Shown: positions 9,886 to 18,600 of the stretch, piece by piece | How positions within the stretch are numbered: the stretch's first letter is position 1 | Layout: the number at the start of each line of letters is the position of its first letter | NCBI GenBank assembly: GCA_001275005.1 | Contig: JWZX01001776.1 | Coordinates: 1 to 24,898 of the forward strand | Source of the DNA: Chrysochromulina tobinii | Taxonomy: Eukaryota > Haptophyta > Prymnesiales > Chrysochromulinaceae | DNA: 24,898 bases | Reading direction: 5' to 3' | Position numbers and translations under genes: made by a program | The notes under the pieces: generated by a model | Seen by the model: only the letters and a program-made list of their open reading frames with translations | Databases searched by the model: none | What the model was told of the DNA's origin: nothing

Positions 9886-10477
9886 CTAAGCCGAGTTCAA
9901 GTTCAAGTTACTTCATAAACAACAGACAACCTAACGGAAGCCTATCGAATGTGCTCTCGAGGCTAGCAGTGGGGGTGAGAGTCGACGGAGATGGTGAGAC
10001 ACAATGGAAGGAGCACGAGCGGGAAGGAGACCAGGAGGAGACACGCCACAGGATGCTAGCCTGCGTGCCCTCGAGTACAGGTAGAGATCGAAGAGAATAG
10101 AAAGAGAGGGGGGATTGGGGGAGAGAAAGCGGGGACATAGACCATGGCATAGACGCCTCGATCGAAGAACTCGAGGCCGGTCGGTGCAGCGTCACGTTCA
10201 CCGAGATGACCAACGCAAGCAAGAGGGCCCTTCCCAGTAGTCGTTGCCGACACGGAAACCGGAACCCTTTCACTCGCGCCAGTCCGCTCAACTCCCGCTC
10301 GCCTCATCCGCCGCCGGTCGTAGAACTGTCATTGCCAGGGACTGCCTCAGCCGTTGCCCTCTGTTCAGCCTTTTGCCCTTGTTGCGCTTCCTCTTCGCGA
10401 TGCCGCCTATTAGGCCGCTGCCCCCCTCTGCGCACTGCACCGATACATTCACTTGAACTTGAACTTGAACTAAGCCG
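9886..10477. mobile_element. Candidate non-autonomous TIR element (MITE-like), 576 bp
   Basis: The same eight bases, CTAAGCCG, occur at 9886-9893 and 10470-10477. Immediately inside are inverted repeats made of the hexamer GTTCAA: AGTTCAAGTTCAAGTT at 9894-9909 and its complement within 10451-10469. This is the structure of a TIR element flanked by an 8-bp target-site duplication, the length typical of hAT-type transposition. No transposase is encoded, so it would be non-autonomous. The inverted repeats are offset by two bases at the outer end, and being simple hexamer repeats they could also be coincidental microsatellites. Confidence 0.5.
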
Positions 10478-10537
10478 CAGGAAACCGGCTAAAACATGCG
10501 AGGAAAGCTATGAAACTTGCTCCCCCTGCTCCAATTT

Positions 10538-10590
10538 ATTGGGGGCGGGGTCGAAAACCCCCAATTTTAGGGTCAAGCGAAAAGACCCTA
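10538..10590 (+). promoter_or_regulatory. Two adjacent perfect hairpins upstream of the proline-rich gene
   Basis: Hairpin one pairs ATTGGGGG (10538-10545) with CCCCCAAT (10558-10565). Hairpin two pairs TAGGGTC (10568-10574) with GACCCTA (10584-10590) around a nine-base loop. Both stems are perfect and end only 13 bases before the ATG at 10604. If transcribed they would sit in the 5' leader; if not, they are promoter palindromes. Which of these is right cannot be told from sequence. Confidence 0.5.
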
Positions 10591-10603
10591 TTTAGGACAC
10601 GCG

Positions 10604-11476
10604 ATGCAAGCGATGAAAGCGATTGTGCTGCTCGCGCTCGCCCTGATAGATCCGACATACACGCAGCGGTCACCTTCGCCGCCTCCGCCATCACCGTCGC
10701 CGCCCCAGCCTCCGTCGTCGCCTCCATCGCCACCCCTGCCACCGGCGCCCTATTTCCCGCCCTTCCCGCCCATCACTTCGGGGAGCGGGGAAAACATTAG
10801 TTCCGTGGTGGCGACGGTCGTGAAGCTCGGCCTCACAATTGGTGGTGACGTGTCTAGCTGGAATGCTCCGATGATTAGCGATGTGCTGAAATCCCTCCGC
10901 GGAGATCTGAAATGTCTCCTCCCGCACTGCCGCATCAGTGGGCGCGCCTCCGCGGGCAGCGTGCTGCTCTCGATCGACCTCATCATAGACCAAAACGGTC
11001 CAGACGACCCCAGCTTCACCGTTGCCGTCGCCCGAGCCGCCGCCATCGCGTTTGTCGCTACCAATGTCACCGAACTATCGAGCATCCTCAACGTGACTGT
11101 CCTCGCGACGACTGGCGTGACTACGACGACTGGTCTCTCCGTGCCGATCGTGGTCGCGCCGCCGCCGCCATCGCCGCCGCCAAGTCCACCAAGATTGCCC
11201 GGCACTGTCTGCACCGACGCATGCATCGGATTCCCTTCTTACAACTCCGACGGCGCGTGCGACGACGGTGGTCCCGGCGAGGAGTTTTCGCTTTGTGCGT
11301 ACGGCACTGACTGCTACGACTGCGGCGTGCGCCAAGCGTCGCCCCCACCGCCGCCCTCGCCGCCGCCGCCCTCGACGCCTTCGCCGCCGCCGCCTACGCC
11401 GCCGCCGCCCTCGCCGCCGCCGCCCTCGCCGCCGCCACCCTCGCAGCCCGGCCGCCGCCCACGCCGCGAGGAATGA
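10604..11476 (+). CDS. Secreted proline-rich (HRGP/pherophorin-type) glycoprotein
   Basis: This 290-residue protein starts at the ATG at 10604 or the one at 10613. It opens with a signal peptide (MKAIVLLALALIDPTYTQ). Then come a Ser-Pro-rich stretch to about residue 58, a globular domain at about 65-190 (...SGENISSVVATVVKLGLTIGGDVSS...) with two cysteines and N-glycosylation sequons, a second Pro-Ser linker, a cysteine module at about 206-245 containing YNSDGACDDGGPGEE, and a C-terminal (SPPPP)n tail ending RRPRREE. Such SPPP tracts are hydroxylated and glycosylated in algal wall and matrix proteins. The SDGxCDDGGPG module is a calcium-binding-like, Notch/LNR-reminiscent motif frequent in algal surface proteins. 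No membrane anchor is visible, so it is probably released or wall-bound. A 3' exon cannot be excluded. Confidence 0.8.
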   Translation: MQAMKAIVLLALALIDPTYTQRSPSPPPPSPSPPQPPSSPPSPPLPPAPYFPPFPPITSGSGENISSVVATVVKLGLTIGGDVSSWNAPMISDVLKSLRGDLKCLLPHCRISGRASAGSVLLSIDLIIDQNGPDDPSFTVAVARAAAIAFVATNVTELSSILNVTVLATTGVTTTTGLSVPIVVAPPPPSPPPSPPRLPGTVCTDACIGFPSYNSDGACDDGGPGEEFSLCAYGTDCYDCGVRQASPPPPPSPPPPSTPSPPPPTPPPPSPPPPSPPPPSQPGRRPRREE

Positions 11477-11578
11477 GCGTGGTACCGGCCACGTCCTTGG
11501 TCCCGAGGTGTTACCAGGACTATCGACAGTCTTCCCTGGCGCCCTGGGGCCGACTATTGGAAGTGTCGCGCCCTCTCC

Positions 11579-11896
11579 ATGCCACACACATCGACCCGTC
11601 CCGACAAGCCGCTCGACCCGCCCGCCGTGTGCTGCGGTCGCGAGTTCCGCGTGCGACACGCCCTCGAAGCGCACGAGCGCAGCCACGACGCGTGCGGCGA
11701 AGCTGGGTGCACCTTCGCCAGCAGCCGCGCCGTCCTTTGGCTGCACGCGTGGGAGGCGCACGGGTGTCCGCGACCCCACAGCAGGCGCTGCGCACCCTCG
11801 CGCTCGACCTCTATGAGCGCGGTCGCCAGGCGGACAAGCCGGACACGTTCCCGCCGCCCTCAACCTCCTGGGGGGTGTCCGACGCGCCAAAGATAG
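11579..11896 (+). CDS. Possible C2H2 zinc-finger fragment
   Basis: The 105-residue open frame starts with an ATG. It contains CGREFRVRHALEAHERSH, which resembles a C2H2 finger with an irregular first Cys pair (two adjacent Cys). It is followed by CGEAGCTFASSRAVLWLH and AWEAHG, a good C-x4-C-x11-H-x4-H pattern. The tandem arrangement recalls NUFIP1-type fingers, but that is a weak analogy. The residues after the second finger become Arg/Ser-rich and look out of frame, while another frame looks more protein-like, so there may be a frameshift, a small intron or decay. Confidence 0.35.
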   Translation: MPHTSTRPDKPLDPPAVCCGREFRVRHALEAHERSHDACGEAGCTFASSRAVLWLHAWEAHGCPRPHSRRCAPSRSTSMSAVARRTSRTRSRRPQPPGGCPTRQR

Positions 11897-12098
11897 CTCG
11901 GTGCCTTCACAGTGGCCGCGCGGTGCCGGCTCACTCCCCTCGTCAAAAGGCGAGGTGTACTAGGGGCGGCTGTACCCGGGCCTGCCCCACCCCTGCGCGC
12001 CCACGCCTCGTCCCGAGTCGGTTTTCCTCCCGGCCGCGGCCGTCCTGCACAGCCCTGCCCCACCCCTGCCGCCACGCTTCGGCAGCGCGCCAAAGACC

Positions 12099-12590
12099 GT
12101 GCGTGGCGGCAGCAGCTTGCACGACGAGCTGTGCGCCGGCCGAGCCGGCAACGAGTGCAAGGTTGTCGACGAACTGCCTGCGGAGGCGGTGCCTCTCGAG
12201 GTGCGCCTCCCCTTCGTGTGGATTCACGACGCGGCGGAAGCGGGCGCCCTTGGGCCGGCGCTGTGTCGGGCGCCCTTGGGCCGGCGGAGGACGGCGCGGA
12301 CGATGATGAGTGGTCGCGCGAGGCCGGAGAGCTGCCGCATTTTCATGATGATCGTCGGCGCGACGGGCAGCGGCAAGACGCGGCTGCTTCGCTCGCTCGC
12401 CGGGTGCGCGGCCTCGCTCCGCAGCCGGCCGCGCTGGCCGTCGGGCCGCTCGATCCTCGATGGCCTGGGAGCCGACGGCGCGGCGCGCAGCGGGGCGGTC
12501 GGCGCCGATGGCGCATGGCCGATGGCGGACGGCGGTGCGGCGGACGGCGGTGCGGCCGCGGTGCGGCGGTGCGGCGAACGCATGGGCGAA
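12099..12590 (+). pseudogene. P-loop NTPase-like fragment
   Basis: The frame is open without an ATG at its 5' end. It reads ELPAEAVPLEVRLPFVWIHD and, after about 35 residues, IFMMIVGATGSGKTRLLRSL, where GATGSGKT (12357-12380) is a canonical Walker A motif. This is followed by W-P-x-G-R-S-I-L-D-G-L-G. The combination is reminiscent of ABC-type ATPases with a GNAT-like partner domain, from memory only. No Walker B or signature motif follows: the frame runs straight into a minisatellite. It is therefore probably a broken gene, or one exon of a gene whose other exons I could not define. Confidence 0.35.
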
Positions 12591-12591
12591 C

Positions 12592-12722
12592 GGCGGTGCG
12601 GCGACGGCGACGGCGGTGCGGCGACGGCGGTGCGGCGACGGCGGTGCGGCGACGGCGGTGCGGCGACGGCGGTGCGGCGACGGCGGTGCGGCGACGGCGG
12701 TACGGCGACGGCGGTACGGCGC
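12592..12722. repeat. 14-bp GC-rich minisatellite
   Basis: The unit GGCGGTGCGGCGAC is repeated about nine times with few changes; looser related units extend upstream to about 12527. Because 14 is not a multiple of three, the array cycles through all three frames and lacks stops in each, which creates spurious 14-residue protein repeats on both strands. It directly abuts the P-loop-like fragment. Confidence 0.85.
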
Positions 12723-13038
12723 GAAGCTCTACTGCGCGGCTACTACTCGCGGGGTCATCGCTCTCACCGCTCAGACACGCTCCTCGTCGGTCCATATCAC
12801 GGTGCTCCGTTCTTCGCTTCTCGTGTTGCAGCGGCCGCGGCCGCGTTTGGGCACCGGATGGCAAGAGGAAGAGCAGTCCGTACGCGACCCCTGCTAAACC
12901 AGTGACTAGTAACGGTTACGGTTTCGACTTTTACGATCACGCACGGCGTTATACGACAAGTCGCCACCTCGCTGCTCTTGTGCTCACCGGAACCGATCGC
13001 TCCACACAAATTGCCGACGCTGTGGCGCGCATCAATCA

Positions 13039-14644
13039 TCACCAGTTCGCGCGGCTGGACCACGTGGATAAGTCCACCGCGCTGCCCTTGCGCACGACGA
13101 CCCCCGCCTGCCACTGCACCGCCGCCGGTGCGTCCGGATGTCGTTGCAGATAGGCCGCGCTGTAGTTGCCTCGCATGTTCACTTGCGGATTGTTCGGGTC
13201 CTCCTGGTGTTTGAGCCAGCACTGGGGCCAGCACGTAATCAGCACGTAATCAGCACGTAATCAGCACGCAATCAGCATGCAATCATCATCTGGTGTTTGA
13301 GCCAGCACTGGGGCCGATCATCGAGCCCAGTGGCAGTCAGCACGCAATCAGCACTCAACAAGCACGCAATCAACACGCAGTCAGCACGCAATCAACACGC
13401 AATCAGCATGCAGTCAGCACGCAATCAGCACGCAATCAGCATGCAATCAGAGAGGTCGCACCTGGCCGGTCATCGCAATCAGCACGCAATCAGCATGCAA
13501 TCAGAGAGGTCGCACCTGGCCGGTCATCGAGCCCGGTGGCAGCGCCGCGGGCGCATAGCACTTTGGCAGCGGGCAGAAGACGAATACGTTGCATGCAAAG
13601 AGGCTTGGCTTCTGAGGCTTCCAATTTAGGCAGCGCTCGCCGCACTCGTCGAGCGTGCGCGTCCGATGCCGATCGCCCCACACGAGCGCGTAGCCGTCAA
13701 AGTCCATGTTCGGGTATGCATGCACCACGCGCTCGGCCTGAGCCTCGGCAAGGTGGCAATCAGCACACAATCAGCCTGAAATCAGCCCGCAATCAGCATG
13801 CAATCAGCATGCAATCAGAGAGGTCGCACCTGAGCCTCGGCAAGGTGCTTGTCGGCGTCTTGCTTGAGTGTCCACTCGATCGCCTTCTGCACGTCCTCCT
13901 GCTTCGTGGCGTTCACGGCCGAGAGCGCAGCGACGGCCTGGGTGCGCGACAAGCCCAGTCTCGTCAATATCGTCAGATGAGTTGCGCGAAAAGCCCGGTG
14001 GCAATCAGCGTGCCATCAGCATGTAATCAGCAGGCCATCAGCATGCCATACAATCAGAGAGGTCGCACCTGGGTGCGCGAAAAGCCCGCCTCGATCATGG
14101 CCTGAATGAGCGGCGAGCTCTCGGCGACGCGAGGTGCGCCGCCCGGGTCAGTTGCCCCTTTGGCGTCCACCACGCGGGCCGCCGCCGCCGCCGCCGCCGC
14201 CGCTGCCGTTGCTGCTGCTGCTGCTCCTGCGCCTGCGGCTGCATGGCTGGGCGAGGGCGACGGCAGCGGCGGTGGCGAGGACAGCGGCGGCGGCGGAGGA
14301 GGCGGTGGTGGAGGAGGAGGCGGTGGTGGAGATGCTGCAAATAGCATACGCAGCTGGCGGTGGGTTGGCTGGCCGAGCGCTACGACGACTGGGCCGCCAG
14401 CCGCGAACAGCGTGACCGCGATGATGGAGAGAACGCTGAAGGTGAGCCATGGCCGCTTGCAAGACCTGGACGTTGTCTGCAGTCCGTCCTCCACATTGGC
14501 AGCGAGGACGTCGAGCAAGGCCGAATTGGCAGCGAGTTCGCCGAGCGAGGCCGACATATGATCGGCGACCGATTTCACAGGAAAACCAAGAAGCCAGGAA
14601 CGACAAGACTCCAGACTAGAAAGCCACACCTGCATGCATAGCAT
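13039..14644 (-). CDS. Membrane protein with UBA-like and PAN/apple-like domains, four exons
   Basis: Hand-built exons are 14644-14069, 13937-13830, 13737-13516 and 13221-13039, all in phase 0, giving 362 residues. Residues 66-90 are a single hydrophobic segment (WLTFSVLSIIAVTLFAAGG), suggesting a type II membrane protein. Poly-Pro (about 106-120) and poly-Ala linkers follow. Across the exon 1/2 junction, IEAGFSRTQ joins AVAALSAVNATKQEDVQKAI and EWTLKQ, a good UBA-like three-helix pattern. Exons 3 and 4 give a Cys-rich domain (DECGERCLNW, CNVFVFCPLPKC, then CWLKHQEDPNNPQVNMRGNY), which resembles PAN/apple-like modules seen in algal secreted or Golgi proteins. The join TGQ|CWLK supports the third splice. 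The three introns share their first 18 bases and carry tandem arrays. Start could also be the ATG at 14635 or 14557. Function is unknown; a lumenal binding role is inferred. Confidence 0.72.
13222..13515 (-). repeat. Intron 3 of the UBA/PAN gene: nested duplications and CTGATTGC array
   Basis: The 294-nt intron begins GTGCGACCTCTCTGATTG and carries a second copy of that head about 54 bases later, preceded by a copy of the end of exon 3 (GATGACCGGCCAG). Arrays of about 11 bases (CATGCTGATTG, CGTGCTGATTG and variants) follow. Further copies of the end of exon 3 (GCTCGATGATCGGCCCCAG) and of the start of exon 4 (TGCTGGCTCAAACACCAG at 13294-13311) occur before the final acceptor at 13222. Several competing splice sites therefore exist; only the model with the outermost pair gives a single clean join. 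Confidence 0.75.
13738..13829 (-). repeat. Intron 2 of the UBA/PAN gene
   Basis: This 92-nt intron starts with the same 18 bases as introns 1 and 3. It has five to six copies of a TGATTGC-type unit and ends in an exact 18-base copy of the end of exon 2 (CACCTTGCCGAGGCTCAG). The acceptor is thus provided by a duplicate of the upstream exon edge. Splicing joins AEAQ to AERVVHAYPN in frame. Confidence 0.75.
13938..14068 (-). repeat. Intron 1 of the UBA/PAN gene
   Basis: This 131-nt intron starts with GTGCGACCTCTCTGATTG, then has about five CTGAT-containing units. It ends in GGGCTTGTCGCGCACCCAG, a near-copy (one or two changes) of the end of exon 1 (GGGCTTTTCGCGCACCCAG). A partial third copy lies in between at about 13981-13999. 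The in-frame join reconstitutes a UBA-like helix pair. Confidence 0.72.
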
Positions 14645-14764
14645 ACCGACGGCACGTCACCGGAACTACACGCACCTAAGAAAACGCGTGTCCGGTGCAC
14701 AGCATACAACAGGATCCAAATTCCAATCATCAATGTATGTCAATGAGCTCCTATTGACAATTGC
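14645..14764. other. Spacer between two minus-strand genes
   Basis: This 120-base AT-richer spacer separates the stop of the SAM-like gene from the start of the UBA/PAN gene. It contains CAATGTATGTCAATGAG and the local repeat CTATTGACAATTGCCTATTGAC (first 16 bases CTATTGACAATTGCCT). It is probably the 3' end of one gene and the promoter of the next. Confidence 0.35.
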
Positions 14765-15436
14765 CTATTGACGCGTCCAACTGGCCAAGGCACGTCTCCT
14801 GACTGGAGCCCTTGTCCCGCTCATCCCCTCGCCGGCTGGAGCTGCGGATCCGCCCTGCGCTGGGTGCTGCTGGCCGCCATTCTCGACGGCCGCCCGAACC
14901 GCCATGTGGAGACGATTGAAGAATGGCAGGGCGACGCGAACGGCGTCCTCGACGGGGGAGATGAGCCCGAAAGCCAGCTCAGCGCGCAGCGCGCTCCCGT
15001 TCCCTTTGATGTCGACGCTCGTGTTCGGGCTTCGTAGCGTCGCCTCGAGCGCGACCTGTTGCTGCAGGCGCTCGTGGAGCATCGTCCCGTTGATGCCGAG
15101 CGCCTTGAAGCGTACGGCGGAATCGTTGAAGAGTCCGGGCGTCTTGCAACCAGACATGCAGGTGTTGCGTGCCCCCGTCTCCGAGAGCGAATCGACGAAT
15201 GCCGCCACTTCGTCGACGGACCAGTGAGCGAGCGGCGGTAGCATGTGTAGTCTTCTCGTAGCATTTGTCCTCTCTGCCGCGGAGCTTGGGCCGGTGGCTG
15301 CCTCGCAAACGCCGTATGCATCGCACATGCATCTGCCACAGGCTCGACAGCACCACGGCGCGACAAAGGACACCTGACATGCCAATTGCATCACGCGCAG
15401 CAGCCGACCGGTCGACGGCATTTTTATGGCCTTCAT
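14765..15436 (-). CDS. SAM-like-domain protein with putative signal sequence
   Basis: The frame is open from 15547 to 14765. I choose the ATG at 15436 because it places a hydrophobic signal-like stretch (MQLACQVSFVAPWCCRACG) near the N-terminus; ATGs at 15547 and 15391 are alternatives. The 223-residue product has HWSVDEVAAFVDSLSETGAR, then FNDSAVRFKALGINGTMLHE, which fits the W..eeV..fv...g.......l...gi.g..L pattern of a SAM domain, with an inserted Cys pair (CMSGC) and several N-glycosylation sequons. The C-terminal region reads like a second helical segment (AELAFGLISPVEDAVRVALP) with a Gly/Arg-rich end. SAM domains mediate protein or RNA binding and are usually cytosolic, so a secreted form would be unusual. 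It is divergent from the HTTM-like gene, with 179 bases between ATGs. Confidence 0.6.
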   Translation of the reverse strand: MKAIKMPSTGRLLRVMQLACQVSFVAPWCCRACGRCMCDAYGVCEAATGPSSAAERTNATRRLHMLPPLAHWSVDEVAAFVDSLSETGARNTCMSGCKTPGLFNDSAVRFKALGINGTMLHERLQQQVALEATLRSPNTSVDIKGNGSALRAELAFGLISPVEDAVRVALPFFNRLHMAVRAAVENGGQQHPAQGGSAAPAGEGMSGTRAPVRRRALASWTRQ

Positions 15437-15615
15437 CGTCGACCGTTTTCGTGCAATGGATCTTAATTCACAGGTTGCCGTCATCCGATCGAAACATGCG
15501 GGTGCGAGAGCGGAGAAAGAGCCGAATTGTGAGCGGCGAAAACTCATCTGTCTCGTTCACAGCCAATGATCTTAACGAAGCTTTCCATGGGAGAAGTCAC
15601 TGGAATCCTGGTCCG

Positions 15616-18600
15616 ATGAGACGCCGCCAGCTGGCGCGTGACGCCCGCTCGAGCGCTCCACGTTCTGACGACGACGACGACGAGGACGACTACGAAGAGT
15701 GGGTTGCGCTGCCCAATGGCTCTTTTCAGTTCGCATCGGCCGGTGCCTCAGAGAGGCAGCCATCGTCGCTGTCCAGTCCTGGCTCAGCTGGCTCGGGCGC
15801 CCTCGCGGCGTACGCCCGAATGTGGGCGGTGTACGTGTGCGTGCCGGCCGTAGATGCAGCACTCCTCGGTGCTCAGGGCGCGGTTGACAGCCGGCCGCTC
15901 GGCTATGGTGACCTGGTTCTCCTTCCCGCCGCCGTGCTCGCGGGCCTTTGGCCGACTCCGCGCAACCTTGTCGCGGCGCACCTCTGCAAGCTCCTTCTCT
16001 TCGCCGCTCGCCTGCCGTTCGTCTGGGACCACGAGTGGTGGGCGTCTCTGAACGAGGCTGCGCTCGTTGCCGCGTGGCTGCTCTGCCCGCCCCAGCGCTT
16101 CTGCTCGGCATTCTGCGCAGCCGCGCGCATGCAACTCATCGTCCTCTACGCGAGCGCGGCATTCTGGAAGCTGAATACGAGCTTCCTCTCGCCGTCGACG
16201 TCGTGCGCGACCGTCATCCTGATCCAGCAGCTCGCCGCCTACGCGCCCCGCGGCCTCGCGACGTCCATCGCACCCCTCGTCGGTAAGGCACCCTGCATGC
16301 AAGAGAGGGCTCCCTGCATGCAAGTGCCCACCACGGCGCCGCCCCTCCTCCCTCCTGAGCACAGGTGCGGTGGCCCCCGTGCTCGGCCCGAATTGCCCTG
16401 ATTGCCCTAATTGCCCTAATTGCCCTAATTAGGTGCGGTGGCCCCCGTGCTCGGCCTCGTCGTCGAGTCGCTCATCCCCCTAATTGCCCTGATTGCCCTA
16501 ATTGCCCTAATTAGGTGCGGTGGCCCCCGTGCTCGGCCTCGTCGTCGAGTCGCTCATCCCCTTGCTGCTCCTCTTCATCCCCACTTTGGGCGTCGCGCTC
16601 GCGCTCGCGTTCCACGCTCTCGTCCTCCTCACGCCCGCGCCCAACTACGCGGGCGGCTTCTCGGTGTCGTGTGCATGCCGGCTGCTCCTCGCGCTGCCGG
16701 ATCTGGAGCAGGCAGGATCTCGCGGCCTAATCCCTGATTGCCCTAATTGCCCTAATTGCCCTAATTGCCCTAATTGCCCTAATCCCGGATCTGGAGCAGG
16801 CGGCGAGCGTTCAGCTCTTCTCGCGCGCCGGCGTGATCGCGGGCGCTGTCTCGAGCGCGTTGGTGCCCAGTGCAACCTTCGGGGCGTTCGCTGCCATCGG
16901 TGCGGCGCTCATAACGGCGCTCGTGCCTAATTTGGAGCGGATGGCTTTCTTGCCTAATTTGGACCGGGTGGCGCTCCTCCGCGGCCGCATGGCACCCCAC
17001 CGCATGCAACGGCCCTCACCGCCGCTGGCAGCCGACCCTAATCTGGAAGCAGACCCTAATTTGGGAGCCCGACGGCTGATGCATGCTGCGAGCTACGCGA
17101 CGGCACTGTACGCCTTCGCGCTGCCGGTGCTCGGGTTGCTGCATATGGGCTCGAGCTCGATGTAACGGCTGCTCCCACTGATTGCCCCTGATTGCCCCTG
17201 CGATGGGCTCGAGCTCGATGTAACGGCTGCTGCCACTGATTGCCACTGATTGCCCCTGCGATGGGCTCGAGCTCGATGTAACGGCTGCTGCCACTGATGG
17301 CGGAGTGCCACTGATTACGATTGAGTGCTTATTAGTGCCGCTGGCGATACTTTTAGTCCATCTCTCTCCCACTGTGTGCCTCTGATTGCGTCTGATTGCA
17401 TCTGATTGCCTCTGATTGCCTCTGATTGCCTCTGACTGCCGCGTATGAGTCCATCTCCCTCACACTAATGTCACCGATGGCCTTTCGAGTGCTCACCACG
17501 GCGCCTGCGCCCCACAGGAACGCGAACCTGATTGCCTCTGATTGCCTCTGATTGCCTCTGATTGCCTCTGATTGCCTTTCGAGTGCTCACCACGGCGCCT
17601 GCGCCCCACAGGTACGCGAACCTGAAGCACTGGGGGGGCAGCAACCATCTCCTCGTCCCGACTGGACTCTTGCAGGTGCCCTCGAGTGCCTCTGAGTGCC
17701 ACTGAGTGCTGACTGATTGCAATCAATCATTCACAGATTGCTCACTGATTGCTCACTGATTGCTCACTGATTGCTCACTGATTCCACTGATTGCTCACTG
17801 ATTCCACTGATTGCTCACTGATTGCTGACTGATTCCACTGATTGCTCACTGATGCCCCCCTTGCAGGATTGGTTTGCCAAGAGAGTGCTCCCTGCATGCA
17901 AGTGCCCACCACGGCGCCACCCCTCCTCCCTTTTTTGCAGGATTGGTTTGCCGAGTCGGGGGGCGCTCTGGGCGACTGGTTCGGCGGCGGGCTTGTGCGC
18001 GTCGAGATGGCGCGAGATATGTCGAGCTCGGCCCAGATTGCGAGGGCGGGCGTTGGGGCTGGCACTGGCGGGCTTGAGTCACTCAACGCGTGGGTGCAGG
18101 TGGAGCCATCCCCAGCCGCGTCGGAGCTGCTGCATGCAAGTGCTCACCACGGCGCCTCCGCCTCTTCCCCACAGGTGGAGCCATCCCCAGCCGCGTCGGA
18201 GCTGCTGCATGCAAGTGCTCACCACGGCGCCTCCGCCTCTTCCCCACAGGTGGAGCCATCCCCAGCCGCGTCGGAGCTGCTGCGTGCAAGTGCTCACCAC
18301 GGCGCCTCCGCCTCTTCCCCACAGGTGGAGCCATCCCCAGCCGCGTCGGAGCTGCTGCGAGCTGCCGGGCACAGCGGTACGCTGCGCTGAGTGCGACTGA
18401 GTGCACCTGAGTGGTCTGATTGCGTCCGACACAGCGGTACGCTGCTCTGAGTGCACCTGAGTGCGACTGCGTGTTTCTGATTGCGCGTGTCTGATTGCGT
18501 CAGAGTGCGTCAGAGTGCGTCTCTCCCCTCTTGATGGCATGCATCATCAGACCTCTCCTCTTGATTGCATGCTTCATCAGCCTGAGTGCGTCCCTCCACA

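Larger units (their letters stand above)
11477..13038. other. Degenerate or poorly resolved region between two genes
   Basis: The region is GC-rich and carries long overlapping open frames on both strands, which is expected from composition. Two fragments look protein-like on the plus strand: a zinc-finger-like segment (11579-11896) and a P-loop-like segment (about 12099-12590). A frame overlapping the first, at about 11762-11880, reads ATPQQALRTLALDLYERG, which also looks natural but does not join in phase. Repeats include GGGCGCCCTTGGGCCGGCG, duplicated near 12242 and 12268, and the 14-bp minisatellite. I read this as a decayed or intron-rich gene, not an intact one. Confidence 0.4.

Noticed and set aside
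11075-11890. 271-codon minus-strand open frame
   Set aside because: It is antisense to the proline-rich tail, giving poly-Arg runs.
11912-13153. 413-codon plus-strand open frame
   Set aside because: It is largely Arg/Ala/Gly, runs through the minisatellite and has no recognisable motif. The P-loop is in a different frame.
13228-14060. Short regular repeats resembling a CRISPR array
   Set aside because: Units are only 9-11 bases, spacing is contiguous with no unique spacers, and they lie in introns of a eukaryotic gene.
18079-18540. Minus-strand repeat-containing ORF of 153 codons
   Set aside because: It is the complement of the 75-bp units of the HTTM-like gene and has no support of its own.
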